From the NCBI GenBank assembly GCA_028280345.1, contig JANQLY010000006.1, positions 57,621 to 121,620 of the forward strand: DNA of 64,000 bases. Reading direction: 5' to 3'. Of the stretch, positions 29,901 to 37,044 are shown one piece after another (positions within the stretch are counted from its first letter, which is position 1; each line of letters starts with the position of its first letter). The notes beneath the pieces were generated by a model. That model saw nothing but the letters and a program-made list of their open reading frames with translations. It searched no databases and was not told the DNA's origin. This DNA is from Pseudomonadales bacterium (GTDB lineage Bacteria; Pseudomonadota; Gammaproteobacteria; Pseudomonadales; UBA7239). The translations under genes were made by a program, and so were the position numbers.

Positions 29901-31282
29901 CTCACCACCACGGTACGATCATTTTCCAGATAGGGCGTACTCTCATGATCAGCACTAAAAGCCAGCCAGTTGATATTTCCGTTATCGGTAGATAGTTCGA
30001 GTGTCGCAAACCCAACAATAGAAGTAGCATCAAGATCGCGATTAAACGTCAGACGCAATTCATCTGTTAATGCATCATAGCTGCTATTAACCAATACAGG
30101 CTCTTCAGGAATGTAGTTAACCTTGTGATCATTGGCAAACAGGTTTGGGTTATTAAAATAGTAGGGCGAACTAATCATCGCTGCCACATCAAAGCTGGTT
30201 TGTATCTCAAGATCAGTAGCCACATTGGCCCAACCTTCAACCGCCGTAACGTCACCAGCGGCAAGCTGGATCGCATAGGAACGACCGTCTGGCAACACCG
30301 TATAGCTATGCGGTGTTTGCAGAGTGAGGGTATTAACCGTTCCATTATCGGTAGAGAGATCAATAGCAGCCGTATTGTTAAACGTTGCAGGATCCATATC
30401 CCGATTAAAGGTAAAGATCAGTGTATCGGTTAATGCATCGTAACTACTGCTGGTTATAACAGGATCTATCCCGATTGCAGGCACACTCAGATCATTATTA
30501 TAAAACGTTGGCCAGTTGTAGTAGGCGCCACCCTGCGAAGCGATAAGCGAGGAGAAGAAATACAGTTCGAGACTGGTATTTAAATTGGCAAATGCATCAA
30601 CCGTATCTGCATCCAGTGCTGTCATCTGAAATACCAGTGTATTGTCATTGGCAACGGATGAAACTTCCACCAGTGGCGTGCCTAGATACAGGTTATCTAT
30701 GCCACCTTCGTCAGTAGATAAACCAACCAAACCATTAACATCCAGCGTACTGTCTTCAAGATTTTTACTCAGCACCACTGTCAATGTATCGGCATAGCCA
30801 TCGAACTCTGCAGAAAGCACAATCGGGTTTAGCGGAAAGTACGTCACGGATTGATCATCAGTATAGGCAATCGCAGCATTGCCGTTAGTGCCACCGATGT
30901 CATAAAAGGCATCAGCAGAAATTTCCACTTCAAGGCTATCAAGCAGGCCTATAAAACCACTCAGGGTTGAAGCATCACTACCACTAAGCTGGATTTCAAC
31001 AATATCGTCATCTGCCACCGCAAACAGGAAATTATGCGGTGTAGCCAGCGATGGCAACGTATTAAAGCCCGGGTTACCATTGTCCGTAGACAAACCAATA
31101 GTGCTCCAGCTATCAAAATTGCTATCACTAACGGACGCATCGAAATCCAGCGTTAACACCTGGGTTTCGTCGTCATAACTGGCACTCTCCAACACCGGCG
31201 GCGCAGCCATAACAGCCTGCCCCAAAAATAACCCTACAAAAAATATAACAACCTTCAATAGGTTGAAAAACGTAGCGGACAT
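20909..31282 (-). CDS. Giant exported repeat protein (27 SWM-like domains plus TSP3 repeats)
   Basis: This 3457-residue protein starts with a signal peptide (hydrophobic stretch ending QAVMAA). It continues with 27 consecutive domains of about 122 residues. Each opens with an (A/S)xYDxxTDxLxLTFNRxL-type strand pair, continues with a G/ELSxDNG turn and SxxASTVExW, and ends in a D-rich SDNxxVxYI linker. The pattern resembles the SWM/SwmB-type Ig-like repeats of large surface proteins; that family link is inference. The C-terminal 120 residues carry five TSP3-like calcium loops (DTDGDGIGNNADTDDDGD). There is no LPxTG or membrane anchor, so it is probably secreted by a type I or II route or held at the surface. 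GGGAG precedes the ATG at a long spacing. The gene is transcribed alone and ends at a terminator. Confidence 0.85.
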   Translation of the reverse strand: MSATFFNLLKVVIFFVGLFLGQAVMAAPPVLESASYDDETQVLTLDFDASVSDSNFDSWSTIGLSTDNGNPGFNTLPSLATPHNFLFAVADDDIVEIQLSGSDASTLSGFIGLLDSLEVEISADAFYDIGGTNGNAAIAYTDDQSVTYFPLNPIVLSAEFDGYADTLTVVLSKNLEDSTLDVNGLVGLSTDEGGIDNLYLGTPLVEVSSVANDNTLVFQMTALDADTVDAFANLNTSLELYFFSSLIASQGGAYYNWPTFYNNDLSVPAIGIDPVITSSSYDALTDTLIFTFNRDMDPATFNNTAAIDLSTDNGTVNTLTLQTPHSYTVLPDGRSYAIQLAAGDVTAVEGWANVATDLEIQTSFDVAAMISSPYYFNNPNLFANDHKVNYIPEEPVLVNSSYDALTDELRLTFNRDLDATSIVGFATLELSTDNGNINWLAFSADHESTPYLENDRTVVVSLSPVNASTVESWMAGPTTLEVSMPANFVTDSTVTYSNDIILFSDNKVVGYQVENPGFVSASYDSFTDLLTITFNREIDSGVIDFAKYIGLSVDDGFSDYISFPIDNQAHPVVKGNTIEIALYSSDAVTVEGWANVASALEIEIYNDTFYTLSYPPSSYGNAAVSYFNNAKVEYIEAAPRLVAATYDALTDELILTFNRLMYPIDTFASTIGLSTDNGLVQYVDAQTYNYFLDDDFLADGRSYRIGLNSSDAASVEALVNVEAALELQIGAVSIMHEPPGSFSVPVTYADDLVVTYIAEQPVLESVTYDELTDELRLTYNRDLDAAAINSLATLELSIDNGNFNWFGFNANDVQYPVLENKRTVVVQLSSPNASTVESWMSGPPEMLEIGVPAGFVTETSLIYSSDMVTFMDNQVVNYQEGRPALVAAAFDEVEEKLILTFDRLIDPYFGLSNYIGLSTDNGATSYITFLPYEQSEPVINGKTVEIALAPSVASTVTGWGYFQTRLEIEFAEDTAYTLTNPPGVYGNKRVDYIDNMPVEIIPPGPQLVAAAFDGHGDTLVLTFSRLMNAYSFDINGLVELSTRNGVMEALTLSTPHSVTALPDGYSFEIALAGLDGSTIEAWTEQFLKDSLEVQIGPLADMQNGPDENLPATYEDNIAVDYIPVWPELVSADFDALTDELRLTFSQDIISGPNDSVGLSVDNANFDFISFSIYSHSSPYIENARTMVVPISASNASIVEGWTGVETTLEVEITNGLVRNAVYTTYANNQVFYSDDAAVNYISEEPKFVSASYDSFTNLLSVTFDRVIDEAAIQTSNLIEFSVDDGSYYYNNMLLDSQSTPTVNNGNNVIIELDSSTASTVEGWMEVKNRLEIQYPANTFYTLTSPPAQYGNYQVQYLDDASVAYIEEAPQLISYSYDAFTDSLTLTFNRVMDLTSFNNYGMIELSVDNGFFEYLQLTTPHAVILSDDGYSFIVQLDSNDASTIESWANVETALDIMLAGSLATMIDVPNESSEPVYYVDEQPGNYIVENPQLLTANYDAYTNELRLTFNRDIDPAAINNTANIELSSDGGYADTFLFSANYSGSPYIENNRTVVVSLQDFDASSVESWYSYDGLLEVEVESNFVFTASPSYGNLPVSFSDEFQVTYVPEAPVVVAASYDAYTDILAVTFNRDLKEEDVREYYNIGLSTDDGSFEYFSQSMDAYSPITLVNQRTILVQVGSSNASQIESWADLDTRLELYFSSLVVSIGEWPNVYENETVNYSDNVSVEFIELAPTLASVSYDEYTDTLRLVFNRDMAPVLNDSSEIRLSVDNGDVSTVFLYLPYNWLKPAYDDRTFEIQVAEANILENWPDVANKLEIAVSNVPSTLATAQPPLSLDNQVIDFSDNYKVDYISSAPKLIAAVFDAVPGELRLTFNRDLDIATLDSSIILYLKTSVGSIYADDSSSVDRISLEKKRTLILKLPDYQANNLVQSLAGELAWVELASDYIDSTAPAYASQAVERADRVFVTFNDVLPTLVSARYDSYSEYLDLTFNQDIDQQSLRTDYSFGLSVDNGGIESFSQAMDSEEIPRWLDARTLRIKVSSSNASQIESWGHPDTRLEVYLSAYVVSVGQWPDLYENQTIDYSDNIKVDYIEPDPVLASVSYDAYTDKLMLLFNRDMDPLLNEFSGVGLSVDNGGMSYLSLPTPLAGRKLSRDDRTFEIELGGLEASTVEGWFDVENSLEIELTNSPGSLATAQPPLATDNMMLTFSDNVRVDFIAERPVIDEAHYDALTNQLRITFNRPLESDVLGSGHTISLSVDDGYLDSIFFAADHEQEPFVENGSTVVIELSAINASTVESWSNVAANLKMEVQADFVRVLNSGSPGLENLAVSYSDNVGVRYIEENPAIVAAQYDAYTKLLSLTFNRDLDELAVVGMADVRLSVDEGFPSYIYQSLDAWATPQLINRRTLVIRIGDANAATISGWVGLDKYLEVRLNDAAVYALSEPPGIYPNSQIDFPDNVAVEYIGEAPRLLSAQFDKHTDTLSLTFNRAMGPLLNDTRTIRLSVDNGGLFDLTLPQPFSWRKLSSDDTTFEIQLAPADAATIEGWGFLESDLEIELSDAPPSAIASAQPPLALDNEAVLYSDNQRVTLVEEAPVIVDASYDEFTNELRLTYNRDLDPALLSPLTELGITEGLGDGSFGASDVVAPYIEEYRTVVVTIPSSFDIVEQAWGDRQDLLRVRVDAGFVSSTAPAVASEAVSYEDNIALRFIENEPAVVAASLDVHTRLLRLTFSRKLDPVAITVPNTIGLSVDNGFYDYISQSLDAVSDPQVVDGHTLVVELSVSHMGTISGWSDVESLLELTLDSDTIYALTEPPGLYRNRGVQYEDGVSVDYVLPEPEIVAAQYDEATDRLSLTFNRELDQVTLVDSASVQLSTDNGGVEALTLQTPLFGSLTFTAPPQFGGLLAQLNITLDAADATTLESWNYLDSLEVSVPHMITSTDPNGGISQIQSFSDNVAVEYIVEAPQLNFANYDAYSNRLELYFNRLVTLPATGTLALSVDNGSSDVINITMDAQSAPAYVVDSYTGSQYASAISVELTPADAATLEAWSNVATALKVELPANQITGSQYNLLGNLPVAYGDDHAVVNYIPEGPQVVYATYDRYWNELHLRFNRELDLASLSMSQIIGLSTADGMCCVDEFILMANNAESVALKDNYTLVVELTAADALILEGFNNFDSRLELYIQNGLIYLDSMPPGLYGNIEQNYTDNISVYIVDENPQVIEAFFHEANNQLEVEFHLPLDDSLFDDVGTLTLMTPPLNENLDTPLNDISAQADDSVVTFQLSALQGSRFTASPSLLDNSFSMSDGLVSSITSVPFDNSNALYGAFTYGTGSFNTRIQATYLAAADDYDGDGTNNGSDALPRDATETLDTDGDGIGNNADTDDDGDGFDDGVDAFPLDPTEHVDSDGDGVGDNGDNCPQIPNPGQEDWDNDGSGDACSILPLNNGYNGLWLRGNGMAL
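21580..31190 (-). repeat. 27 tandem protein-coding repeats, about 365 bp each, in nine triads
   Basis: The YDxxTD motif recurs at near-regular spacing, around 31165, 30800, 30440, 30075, 29710, 29345, 28980 and so on down to about 21610. Domains alternate in three subtypes. A has ELRLTFNRDL with V-rich NFV ends. B has LLxLTFNR with a PPGxYGN-like segment. C has TLxLTFNRxM with an ATAQPP or equivalent segment. The period is therefore about 1.1 kb at the higher level. DNA copies are diverged, so this is ancient amplification, not recent slippage. Confidence 0.8.
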
Positions 31283-31433
31283 ATCAAAAAGGCTCCCGAC
31301 TTCCTAAGCTATTGTTTCTATTGGTTTATTTCTTTTCCAATCTACTTCCATAAACGGCTTTGCACAGCGCAAACCCAACTCCGGCATGCAGGCCCTGATA
31401 ACCCCTCTCCACACCGAATATAAGGCGAATAAT

Positions 31434-33929
31434 TTACATTAATTCCCGCAGGACTACCAGCGGCGGCACCCTCACCACACGGTAGCTGGCGGCCAAGCCG
31501 AGGCCACATATCAGCACAGCACCTAGCACCGGGCCGGCCAGCCACAACCACGGGTGGAAGGTGTACTCCATCCTGAAAGCCTGGGTCTGCAACCCCCAGG
31601 CGGTGAGCTCACTACCGAGCGCAGCCATCAACCCGGCCCCGAGGCCAAGCAATATAAATTCCAGGCACAGACTGCCGAGAATCAGACGCCGCGGCGCACC
31701 GAGGGTACGCAAAATAGCGTTTTCCTGCATCCGCTGATCGATACTCGCCTGCACACTGGCAATCAGTACCAGCGCCCCGGAAATCAGAATCAACCCCAGC
31801 ACAAGCTCTATCGCCTGGGTAACCTGATCCACCATGGTCTTGATCTGGTAGAGCATTTCATCCAATTCAAAAATACTGATGGTGGGAAACTGCCTGAGTA
31901 TGTCGTTAATCAACAGCTTCTTTTCCTGCGGCAAATAGAAACTCGTAATATGAGTAGCCGAGTAATTTTCCAGCACACCAGGCTCAAAAATAAAATAGAA
32001 ATTCGGGCGCATAGTGTCCCAGCGCAACTCACGAATACTACCGAGAGTCACATCGAGCTTTTTATCACCAATCGTAAATGTGAGTTTGTCCCCCACTGTT
32101 ACGCCAAGGTTGTCTGCCAGTTCCTGCTCTACGGAAACCAGGGGGCGGTCACTGCTGTTATTGCTATTGTCATCCCACCATTGGCCAGCAACAAGGACAT
32201 TATCCTCGGGAAAGGTTTCACTCCACGTCAGATTCAGTTCACGGTAAACCTCATCTACTTCCTCGCCAATAATCGTGGTCGCTTCAATATCGTTGAGATG
32301 GGTGAGCCGCCCCCGAACCATCGGGTACATACCCGCTGTTTTTAATTCGTGTTCAGCGAGCAGTTCTTTTAACGGTTCCACCTGATACGGTGCAATATTA
32401 ATCAGGAAGTGATTCGGTGTATCCGGTGGCAGTTGCAGCTCCCACTCACGAACAATCGAGGTACGAATCAACACAGAAATCAATAACAGCATAAGTGCGA
32501 GACCAAACACCACAAGCTGTAGCACACTTTGTAACTGGCCACGCTGCAAGTTGGCCACTGCCAGACGCCAGACACTGCCCGCCTGGGTACCGAGCACGCG
32601 AATACTACCGAGCACAAACCATGCAATACCGCCGACTACAAGGCCGCAAAACAGCGTGCCAAAAAACACCAGACTCGTAATCAACAGATGCTGCGAGTAA
32701 AACCACATCAGCGCAAAGATCGCCAACGCTCCTAACAAATAAAAGTAACGGGTTTTATCGGTATTACCGTCAGCATCACTACCCAGCTCACGGCGTAGTA
32801 CCCGCAGCGGAGAGACCGTGCGCAACTGCCACATCATTGGCAATGCAAACGCCAGCGTACACACCACACCGGTGCCCGCGCCGACAAGAAAAGGCTTTAT
32901 AGAGGCTTGCGGCAACGCTACCGGCAACCACTCCTGCATAATATTGAGAAACGCATATTGCGCAAACCAGCCAAGCAACGCACCCGCCAACACACTGACT
33001 GTGAGCACCACTGTCAGGTGAATTACCACCATACGACCCAACTGCTGCGGTGTTGAACCGAGGGTTTTCATGACCGCCACATTATCGTAGTGGCGCAAAC
33101 TGTAACGCCGCGCCGCCATCGCCACCGCAACACTCGCAAGCAGAACCCCGAGCGAACCTGCGAGCAATAGAAACCCTTCGGCGCGCTCCAGCGATTGCGC
33201 AAGTCCTGGCTGGGAATCATCAAGACCCATCAAACGATGACGTTTTTTCAGCTGCGGTTTTAACCATTCTATGTAGCTATCAATAGCAGCTTCTTCTCCG
33301 GAAAACAGATAGCGATAAAAAACCCGGCTACCGGGCTGTACAACACCAGTACCGCCGAGGTCTTCAAGATTAATCAGGATACGCGGCCCCAGGGAAAAGT
33401 AGCTGCTGCCGCTATCGGGTTCCCGCGTCAGAATTTTTGCCGCCGTAAACGCCTGCTCTCCCACCCAGACTTCATCACCAAGCTGAATATTAAGCAAATG
33501 CAATAAACGCTGATCCAGCCACGCCTCTCCAGGCGCCGGACTGCCCACTACCGGTACGCCGGCCACATTGACATCATCGGTAGCTTCGAGCTGTCCTAAT
33601 AACGGATAGGCACTGCTGGCCGCTTTAACTGACGACAAAAACATTTCATCGCCCGCAAACACCATGGAGGGAAACTGTACAATCTCGGCACGCTGCAAAT
33701 CCCGCGTCACTGCACCTAATAACAGTTTCTCTGCCACCGGCTGTGGACTCTGCAATACTACATCCGCAGCGAGAAACACCTTGGCCTCGGACACCAGTGC
33801 CTTCTGCAAGCGTTCAGCAAACAGGGAAATCGATGTCACAATTAAGACCGCAACCGTAATCGCCGCACATAAGAGTGTCAGCTCACCGGAGCGCGCATCC
33901 CGCTGTAATAAACGCAGCTCAGTTTTCAT
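31434..33929 (-). CDS. ybbP: ABC exporter permease, YbbP/FtsX-like
   Basis: The 831-residue inner-membrane permease has an N-terminal helix (LTLLCAAITVAVLIVTSISLF), a large periplasmic MacB-like domain and three FtsX-type helices near residues 245-380. A second periplasmic domain and a C-terminal FtsX unit of three more helices (LVLGLILISGALVLIASVQA, then RTLGAPRRLI) follow. This double-FtsX layout is that of E. coli YbbP. It pairs with the ATPase gene 35 bases upstream. The substrate is unproven; association with tesA suggests lipid or envelope traffic. Confidence 0.88.
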   Translation of the reverse strand: MKTELRLLQRDARSGELTLLCAAITVAVLIVTSISLFAERLQKALVSEAKVFLAADVVLQSPQPVAEKLLLGAVTRDLQRAEIVQFPSMVFAGDEMFLSSVKAASSAYPLLGQLEATDDVNVAGVPVVGSPAPGEAWLDQRLLHLLNIQLGDEVWVGEQAFTAAKILTREPDSGSSYFSLGPRILINLEDLGGTGVVQPGSRVFYRYLFSGEEAAIDSYIEWLKPQLKKRHRLMGLDDSQPGLAQSLERAEGFLLLAGSLGVLLASVAVAMAARRYSLRHYDNVAVMKTLGSTPQQLGRMVVIHLTVVLTVSVLAGALLGWFAQYAFLNIMQEWLPVALPQASIKPFLVGAGTGVVCTLAFALPMMWQLRTVSPLRVLRRELGSDADGNTDKTRYFYLLGALAIFALMWFYSQHLLITSLVFFGTLFCGLVVGGIAWFVLGSIRVLGTQAGSVWRLAVANLQRGQLQSVLQLVVFGLALMLLLISVLIRTSIVREWELQLPPDTPNHFLINIAPYQVEPLKELLAEHELKTAGMYPMVRGRLTHLNDIEATTIIGEEVDEVYRELNLTWSETFPEDNVLVAGQWWDDNSNNSSDRPLVSVEQELADNLGVTVGDKLTFTIGDKKLDVTLGSIRELRWDTMRPNFYFIFEPGVLENYSATHITSFYLPQEKKLLINDILRQFPTISIFELDEMLYQIKTMVDQVTQAIELVLGLILISGALVLIASVQASIDQRMQENAILRTLGAPRRLILGSLCLEFILLGLGAGLMAALGSELTAWGLQTQAFRMEYTFHPWLWLAGPVLGAVLICGLGLAASYRVVRVPPLVVLRELM

Positions 33930-33964
33930 CGCCTACACATCACCACTAAATACTGCATAACGTT

Positions 33965-34639
33965 CTAATCAGCATCGGGCTGCATCGATAACAGGCCATC
34001 ATTCATCCATAAACGACGCTCGCAGCGTTCGGCGAGTTTCAGGTCGTGGGTTACCAGCACGAGTGTGGTATTAAGTTGTTCGTTAAGCTCAAACAACAAC
34101 TCAATAATTTGCTCACCGGTTTTGGTATCGAGATTACCCGTAGGCTCATCGGCAAACAAAATTTTTGGCTGGTTGGAAAACGCCCGCGCAATCGCTACGC
34201 GCTGCTGTTCACCGCCAGAAAGCTGTCGCGGGTAATGTGTGAGGCGATGCTCGAGTCCTACTCTACTTAAATACTTGACCGCCTGTTCCCGCGCATCCGG
34301 ACGACGCTGCAACTCCAGTGGCAGCATCACATTCTCCAACGCACTGAGGCTCGGCAATAACTGAAAACTTTGAAACACAAAACCCACCAGATCCGCACGT
34401 AACGAAGCGCGCTGCTCTTCGTCAAGCGTGGTAATATCCGTACCATTGAGAAACACGCCGCCACTGGACACATCATCCAGTCCGGCCAGTAAGCCGAGTA
34501 ATGTAGACTTCCCCGACCCCGACGCACCGATAATCGCCACGGTTTCCCCTGCCTTGATTTCCAGGTCAATTCCTTTCAATATGACAAGTTCCCCGTCGAG
34601 GGTGTTTACCGATTTAATCAGAGATGTGGTGCGAATCAT
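33965..34639 (-). CDS. ybbA: ABC transporter ATP-binding protein, YbbA-like
   Basis: This 224-residue ATPase of the MacB/LolD class has Walker A GASGSGKST (residues 38-46), Q-loop VFQSFQLLPSLSA (near 88), signature LSGGEQQRVAIARA (140-153) and Walker B ILFADEPTGNLD (160-171). It is expected to power the downstream YbbP-like permease. It is divergent from tesA with a 60-base intergenic region, the same arrangement as E. coli ybbA-tesA. Confidence 0.92.
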   Translation of the reverse strand: MIRTTSLIKSVNTLDGELVILKGIDLEIKAGETVAIIGASGSGKSTLLGLLAGLDDVSSGGVFLNGTDITTLDEEQRASLRADLVGFVFQSFQLLPSLSALENVMLPLELQRRPDAREQAVKYLSRVGLEHRLTHYPRQLSGGEQQRVAIARAFSNQPKILFADEPTGNLDTKTGEQIIELLFELNEQLNTTLVLVTHDLKLAERCERRLWMNDGLLSMQPDAD

Positions 34640-34699
34640 TTTGACAACAACAGCTGCTTGGTCTTTTACTCAGAAAGCTCATAGTAGAAACAGTTCACT

Positions 34700-35401
34700 A
34701 TGCGACCTATAAGTACTTATCCCTTTTATAAAGCGCCCTGGCAAATTTATCAGGTGCTTTGGCAATTTCTCCTGGGCACGGTGTTACTGTGCTCCACTGC
34801 TGTTTACGCTGAAACCCATTCTGAAAATAATGTATCTGAAACACCTCCTGTTATCGTGGTACTTGGCGATAGCCTTAGCGCCAATTATGGTATTGACGCA
34901 CAGGATGGCTGGGTACATTTACTTGACGAGGCTTTAAAAGAACAAAACCTCAACTACCATATTGTTAATGCCAGTATTAGTGGTGAAACCACCGGTCAGG
35001 GACTCGCACGCCTGCCGGATATCCTGGAAACCCACCAACCCGCTTATATCCTCGTGGAGCTTGGCGCCAACGATGGTTTGCGCGGCTATCCGCTAAAAGT
35101 GATGAAAGGCAATCTCTCGGACATTATTAGCCTGTCACAGGATGCCGGCGCTGAGGTACTGCTTATCGGGGTACAGATCCCATTAAATTACGGCGCACGC
35201 TATACCACCCTGTTTGAAGCGAGCTTTGTAGAACTTGCCGAGCAATACAACATTCCGCTTGTGCCTACACTACTCGGCGAAGTACCACTTAACCCGGAAC
35301 TGATGCAGGATGACCGTCTGCACCCGAATGCCAAGGCACAGCCCTACCTGCTCGACAATGTATTACCCGCGGTATTGGAGTTAATTCAGCACCATGAGTG
35401 A
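34700..35401 (+). CDS. tesA: Arylesterase / acyl-CoA thioesterase I (TesA, SGNH hydrolase)
   Basis: This 233-residue periplasmic SGNH hydrolase cleaves thioesters and esters, including lysophospholipids. It has a signal peptide (WQFLLGTVLLCSTAVYA), block I GDSLS (S58 nucleophile), block II SISGETTGQGLARLP, block III GAND (122-125) and block V DDRLHP (D205, H208). The first ATG has no good ribosome binding site and gives a long N-region, so a GTG at 34754 is a possible alternative start. Its 3' end overlaps bioA by eight bases. Confidence 0.9.
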   Translation: MRPISTYPFYKAPWQIYQVLWQFLLGTVLLCSTAVYAETHSENNVSETPPVIVVLGDSLSANYGIDAQDGWVHLLDEALKEQNLNYHIVNASISGETTGQGLARLPDILETHQPAYILVELGANDGLRGYPLKVMKGNLSDIISLSQDAGAEVLLIGVQIPLNYGARYTTLFEASFVELAEQYNIPLVPTLLGEVPLNPELMQDDRLHPNAKAQPYLLDNVLPAVLELIQHHE

Positions 35402-36728
35402 TGCTTCTGATAGCCTGCAGCAATTGCTGGCGTTTGACAGCCAACATATCTGGCATCCCTATGCAGCGATGCCAAACCCGGTAGAAACTTTTCTTGTCGA
35501 AAAAGCTGAAGGCGTGATGTTGACATTAAAAGACGGGCGCGAACTGATTGACGGCATGTCATCCTGGTGGGCAGCGATTCACGGCTATAACCACCCGGTA
35601 CTTAATGAAGCGATTAAAAGCCAGCTCGACAAGATGGCCCATGTGATGTTCGGCGGCCTGACTCATGAGCCTGCCATCAAACTTTGCAAAACCCTCGTTG
35701 AAATTACCCCGGAGCCACTGCAAAAGGTTTTTCTCAGTGATTCCGGTTCCGTATCCGTAGAAGTCGCGATCAAGATGGCCTTACAGTACTGGCTCTCACA
35801 AGGCAAAGCGGAGAAGCACCGTCTGCTCACACTGAAAGGTGGCTACCACGGCGATACCTTTGCCACGATGGCCGTGTGCGACCCGGTTAACGGCATGCAC
35901 CATTTGTTCGACAAAGTGCTTACCCAACACCTGTTTGCCGAAGCCCCTTCCTGTTTTTATGCCGGAACAGATGGCAACGACAACTGGCACGCTTCTCATC
36001 TTGATAATCTCAAGGATATGCTTCAGCAGCACCATCACGAAGTTGCCGCCGTAATCCTTGAACCGATTGTACAAGGCACAGGCGGCATGAACTTTTATGC
36101 ACCGAAGTTTCTGCAGGGTATACGCGAGCTGTGTGATGAATTTGATGTGTTATTGATACTCGATGAAATTGCCACCGGTTTTGGTCGCACCGGCAAGTTA
36201 TTTGGTTGCAATCATAGCGACAGCCCTGAGCGCAATAAAGAGTTCTCACCCGATATACTATGCCTCGGTAAAACCCTGACCGCAGGTTATATGACATTGG
36301 CCGCCACCTTGTGCACAGACAAAGTCGCCAACGGCATATCACAAGGGGAAGTACCCGTACTGATGCACGGCCCCACCTATATGGGCAACCCACTTGCGTG
36401 TACCGTAGCCAATACCAGCATTGAACTGCTATTGCAGCAGAAATGGCAGGCCAATATCAAGCGTATTGAGCAGGGCTTAATCGAAGGCTTGCAGTCAGCC
36501 AAAGAAATTAAAGATGTTGCCGATGTACGAGTACTCGGCGCGATTGGCGTGATTGAACTGGAACAGCCAGTAGATATGAAAACTATCCAGCCGATGTTTG
36601 TCGAGAACGGCATCTGGATCAGGCCGTTTGGCAAGCTGGTTTATACTATGCCGCCGTATATCACCGATAACCGCACGCTCAGTTTGCTATGCCAGAAAAT
36701 CAATAATGTCCTTGAAAGTTATTTATAA
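35394..36728 (+). CDS. bioA: Adenosylmethionine-8-amino-7-oxononanoate aminotransferase
   Basis: BioA makes 7,8-diaminopelargonate in biotin synthesis, using S-adenosylmethionine as amino donor and PLP as cofactor. The 444-residue sequence begins with the typical IWHPYAAM and has SSWWAAIHGYNHP near residue 60. It also has VFLSDSGSVSVEVAIKMALQYW near residue 115, and the PLP lysine K293 in CLGKTLTAGYMTLAAT. It overlaps tesA by eight bases, so the two are translationally linked. No other biotin genes lie in the window. Confidence 0.93.
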   Translation: MSDASDSLQQLLAFDSQHIWHPYAAMPNPVETFLVEKAEGVMLTLKDGRELIDGMSSWWAAIHGYNHPVLNEAIKSQLDKMAHVMFGGLTHEPAIKLCKTLVEITPEPLQKVFLSDSGSVSVEVAIKMALQYWLSQGKAEKHRLLTLKGGYHGDTFATMAVCDPVNGMHHLFDKVLTQHLFAEAPSCFYAGTDGNDNWHASHLDNLKDMLQQHHHEVAAVILEPIVQGTGGMNFYAPKFLQGIRELCDEFDVLLILDEIATGFGRTGKLFGCNHSDSPERNKEFSPDILCLGKTLTAGYMTLAATLCTDKVANGISQGEVPVLMHGPTYMGNPLACTVANTSIELLLQQKWQANIKRIEQGLIEGLQSAKEIKDVADVRVLGAIGVIELEQPVDMKTIQPMFVENGIWIRPFGKLVYTMPPYITDNRTLSLLCQKINNVLESYL

Positions 36729-37020
36729 ACACATCCATTTCATTGATTGATATTGCCCCGCTGAATACCTGTCCTGGCTGCTCTATTTAGAGAACAACCA
36801 GCTTAATAAACCTACTATTATGTGGGTTAAAAAGCAGGCACGCCCCCCTATAAATGCTTTGATTTTAAATGGAAAATATACTTTGCTGTCTCCAAGCATA
36901 TAGAGACGCAATTCGTGCCTATAGGATAGCCAGCACACTGAATATTTGATTTAATTGAGTTTTTAAAACTGTGAATTTAGAATATGAACATTAAAAAAAG
37001 CTAATGCGCATCAGTCTGCC
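36729..37020. other. Gap between bioA and the cassette array
   Basis: About 290 bases with no gene. A weak hairpin (CTGG...CCAG around TCTATTTAGA) follows bioA. From 36917 onward the sequence is copy A of a direct repeat that recurs at 37761. No upstream RYYYAAC partner for the first cassette core site was found, so this flank of the array looks degenerate. Confidence 0.5.
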
Positions 37021-37027
37021 GTTAGGC
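36917..37027 (+). repeat. Direct repeat copy A ending in a GTTAGGC core site
   Basis: About 111 bases, roughly 70-75% identical by eye to 37761-37874. Shared blocks are GATAGCCAGCA, ATTTGATTTAATTG, TTTTAAAAC and TGCGCATCA. Each copy ends in an integron-type core (GTTAGGC here) placed 18-31 bases before a gene. Confidence 0.6.
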
Positions 37028-37044
37028 AGAAAAAGGAGGATACT

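Noticed and set aside
21580..31190. CRISPR array or recent tandem DNA repeat
   Set aside because: The period is about 365 bases, the copies are diverged in DNA and keep one open reading frame, so it is a protein repeat.
31554..32345. 263-residue plus-strand frame
   Set aside because: It is antisense to the YbbP-like permease, which has clear FtsX motifs; the opposite frame is rich in H, Q, T and R without motifs.
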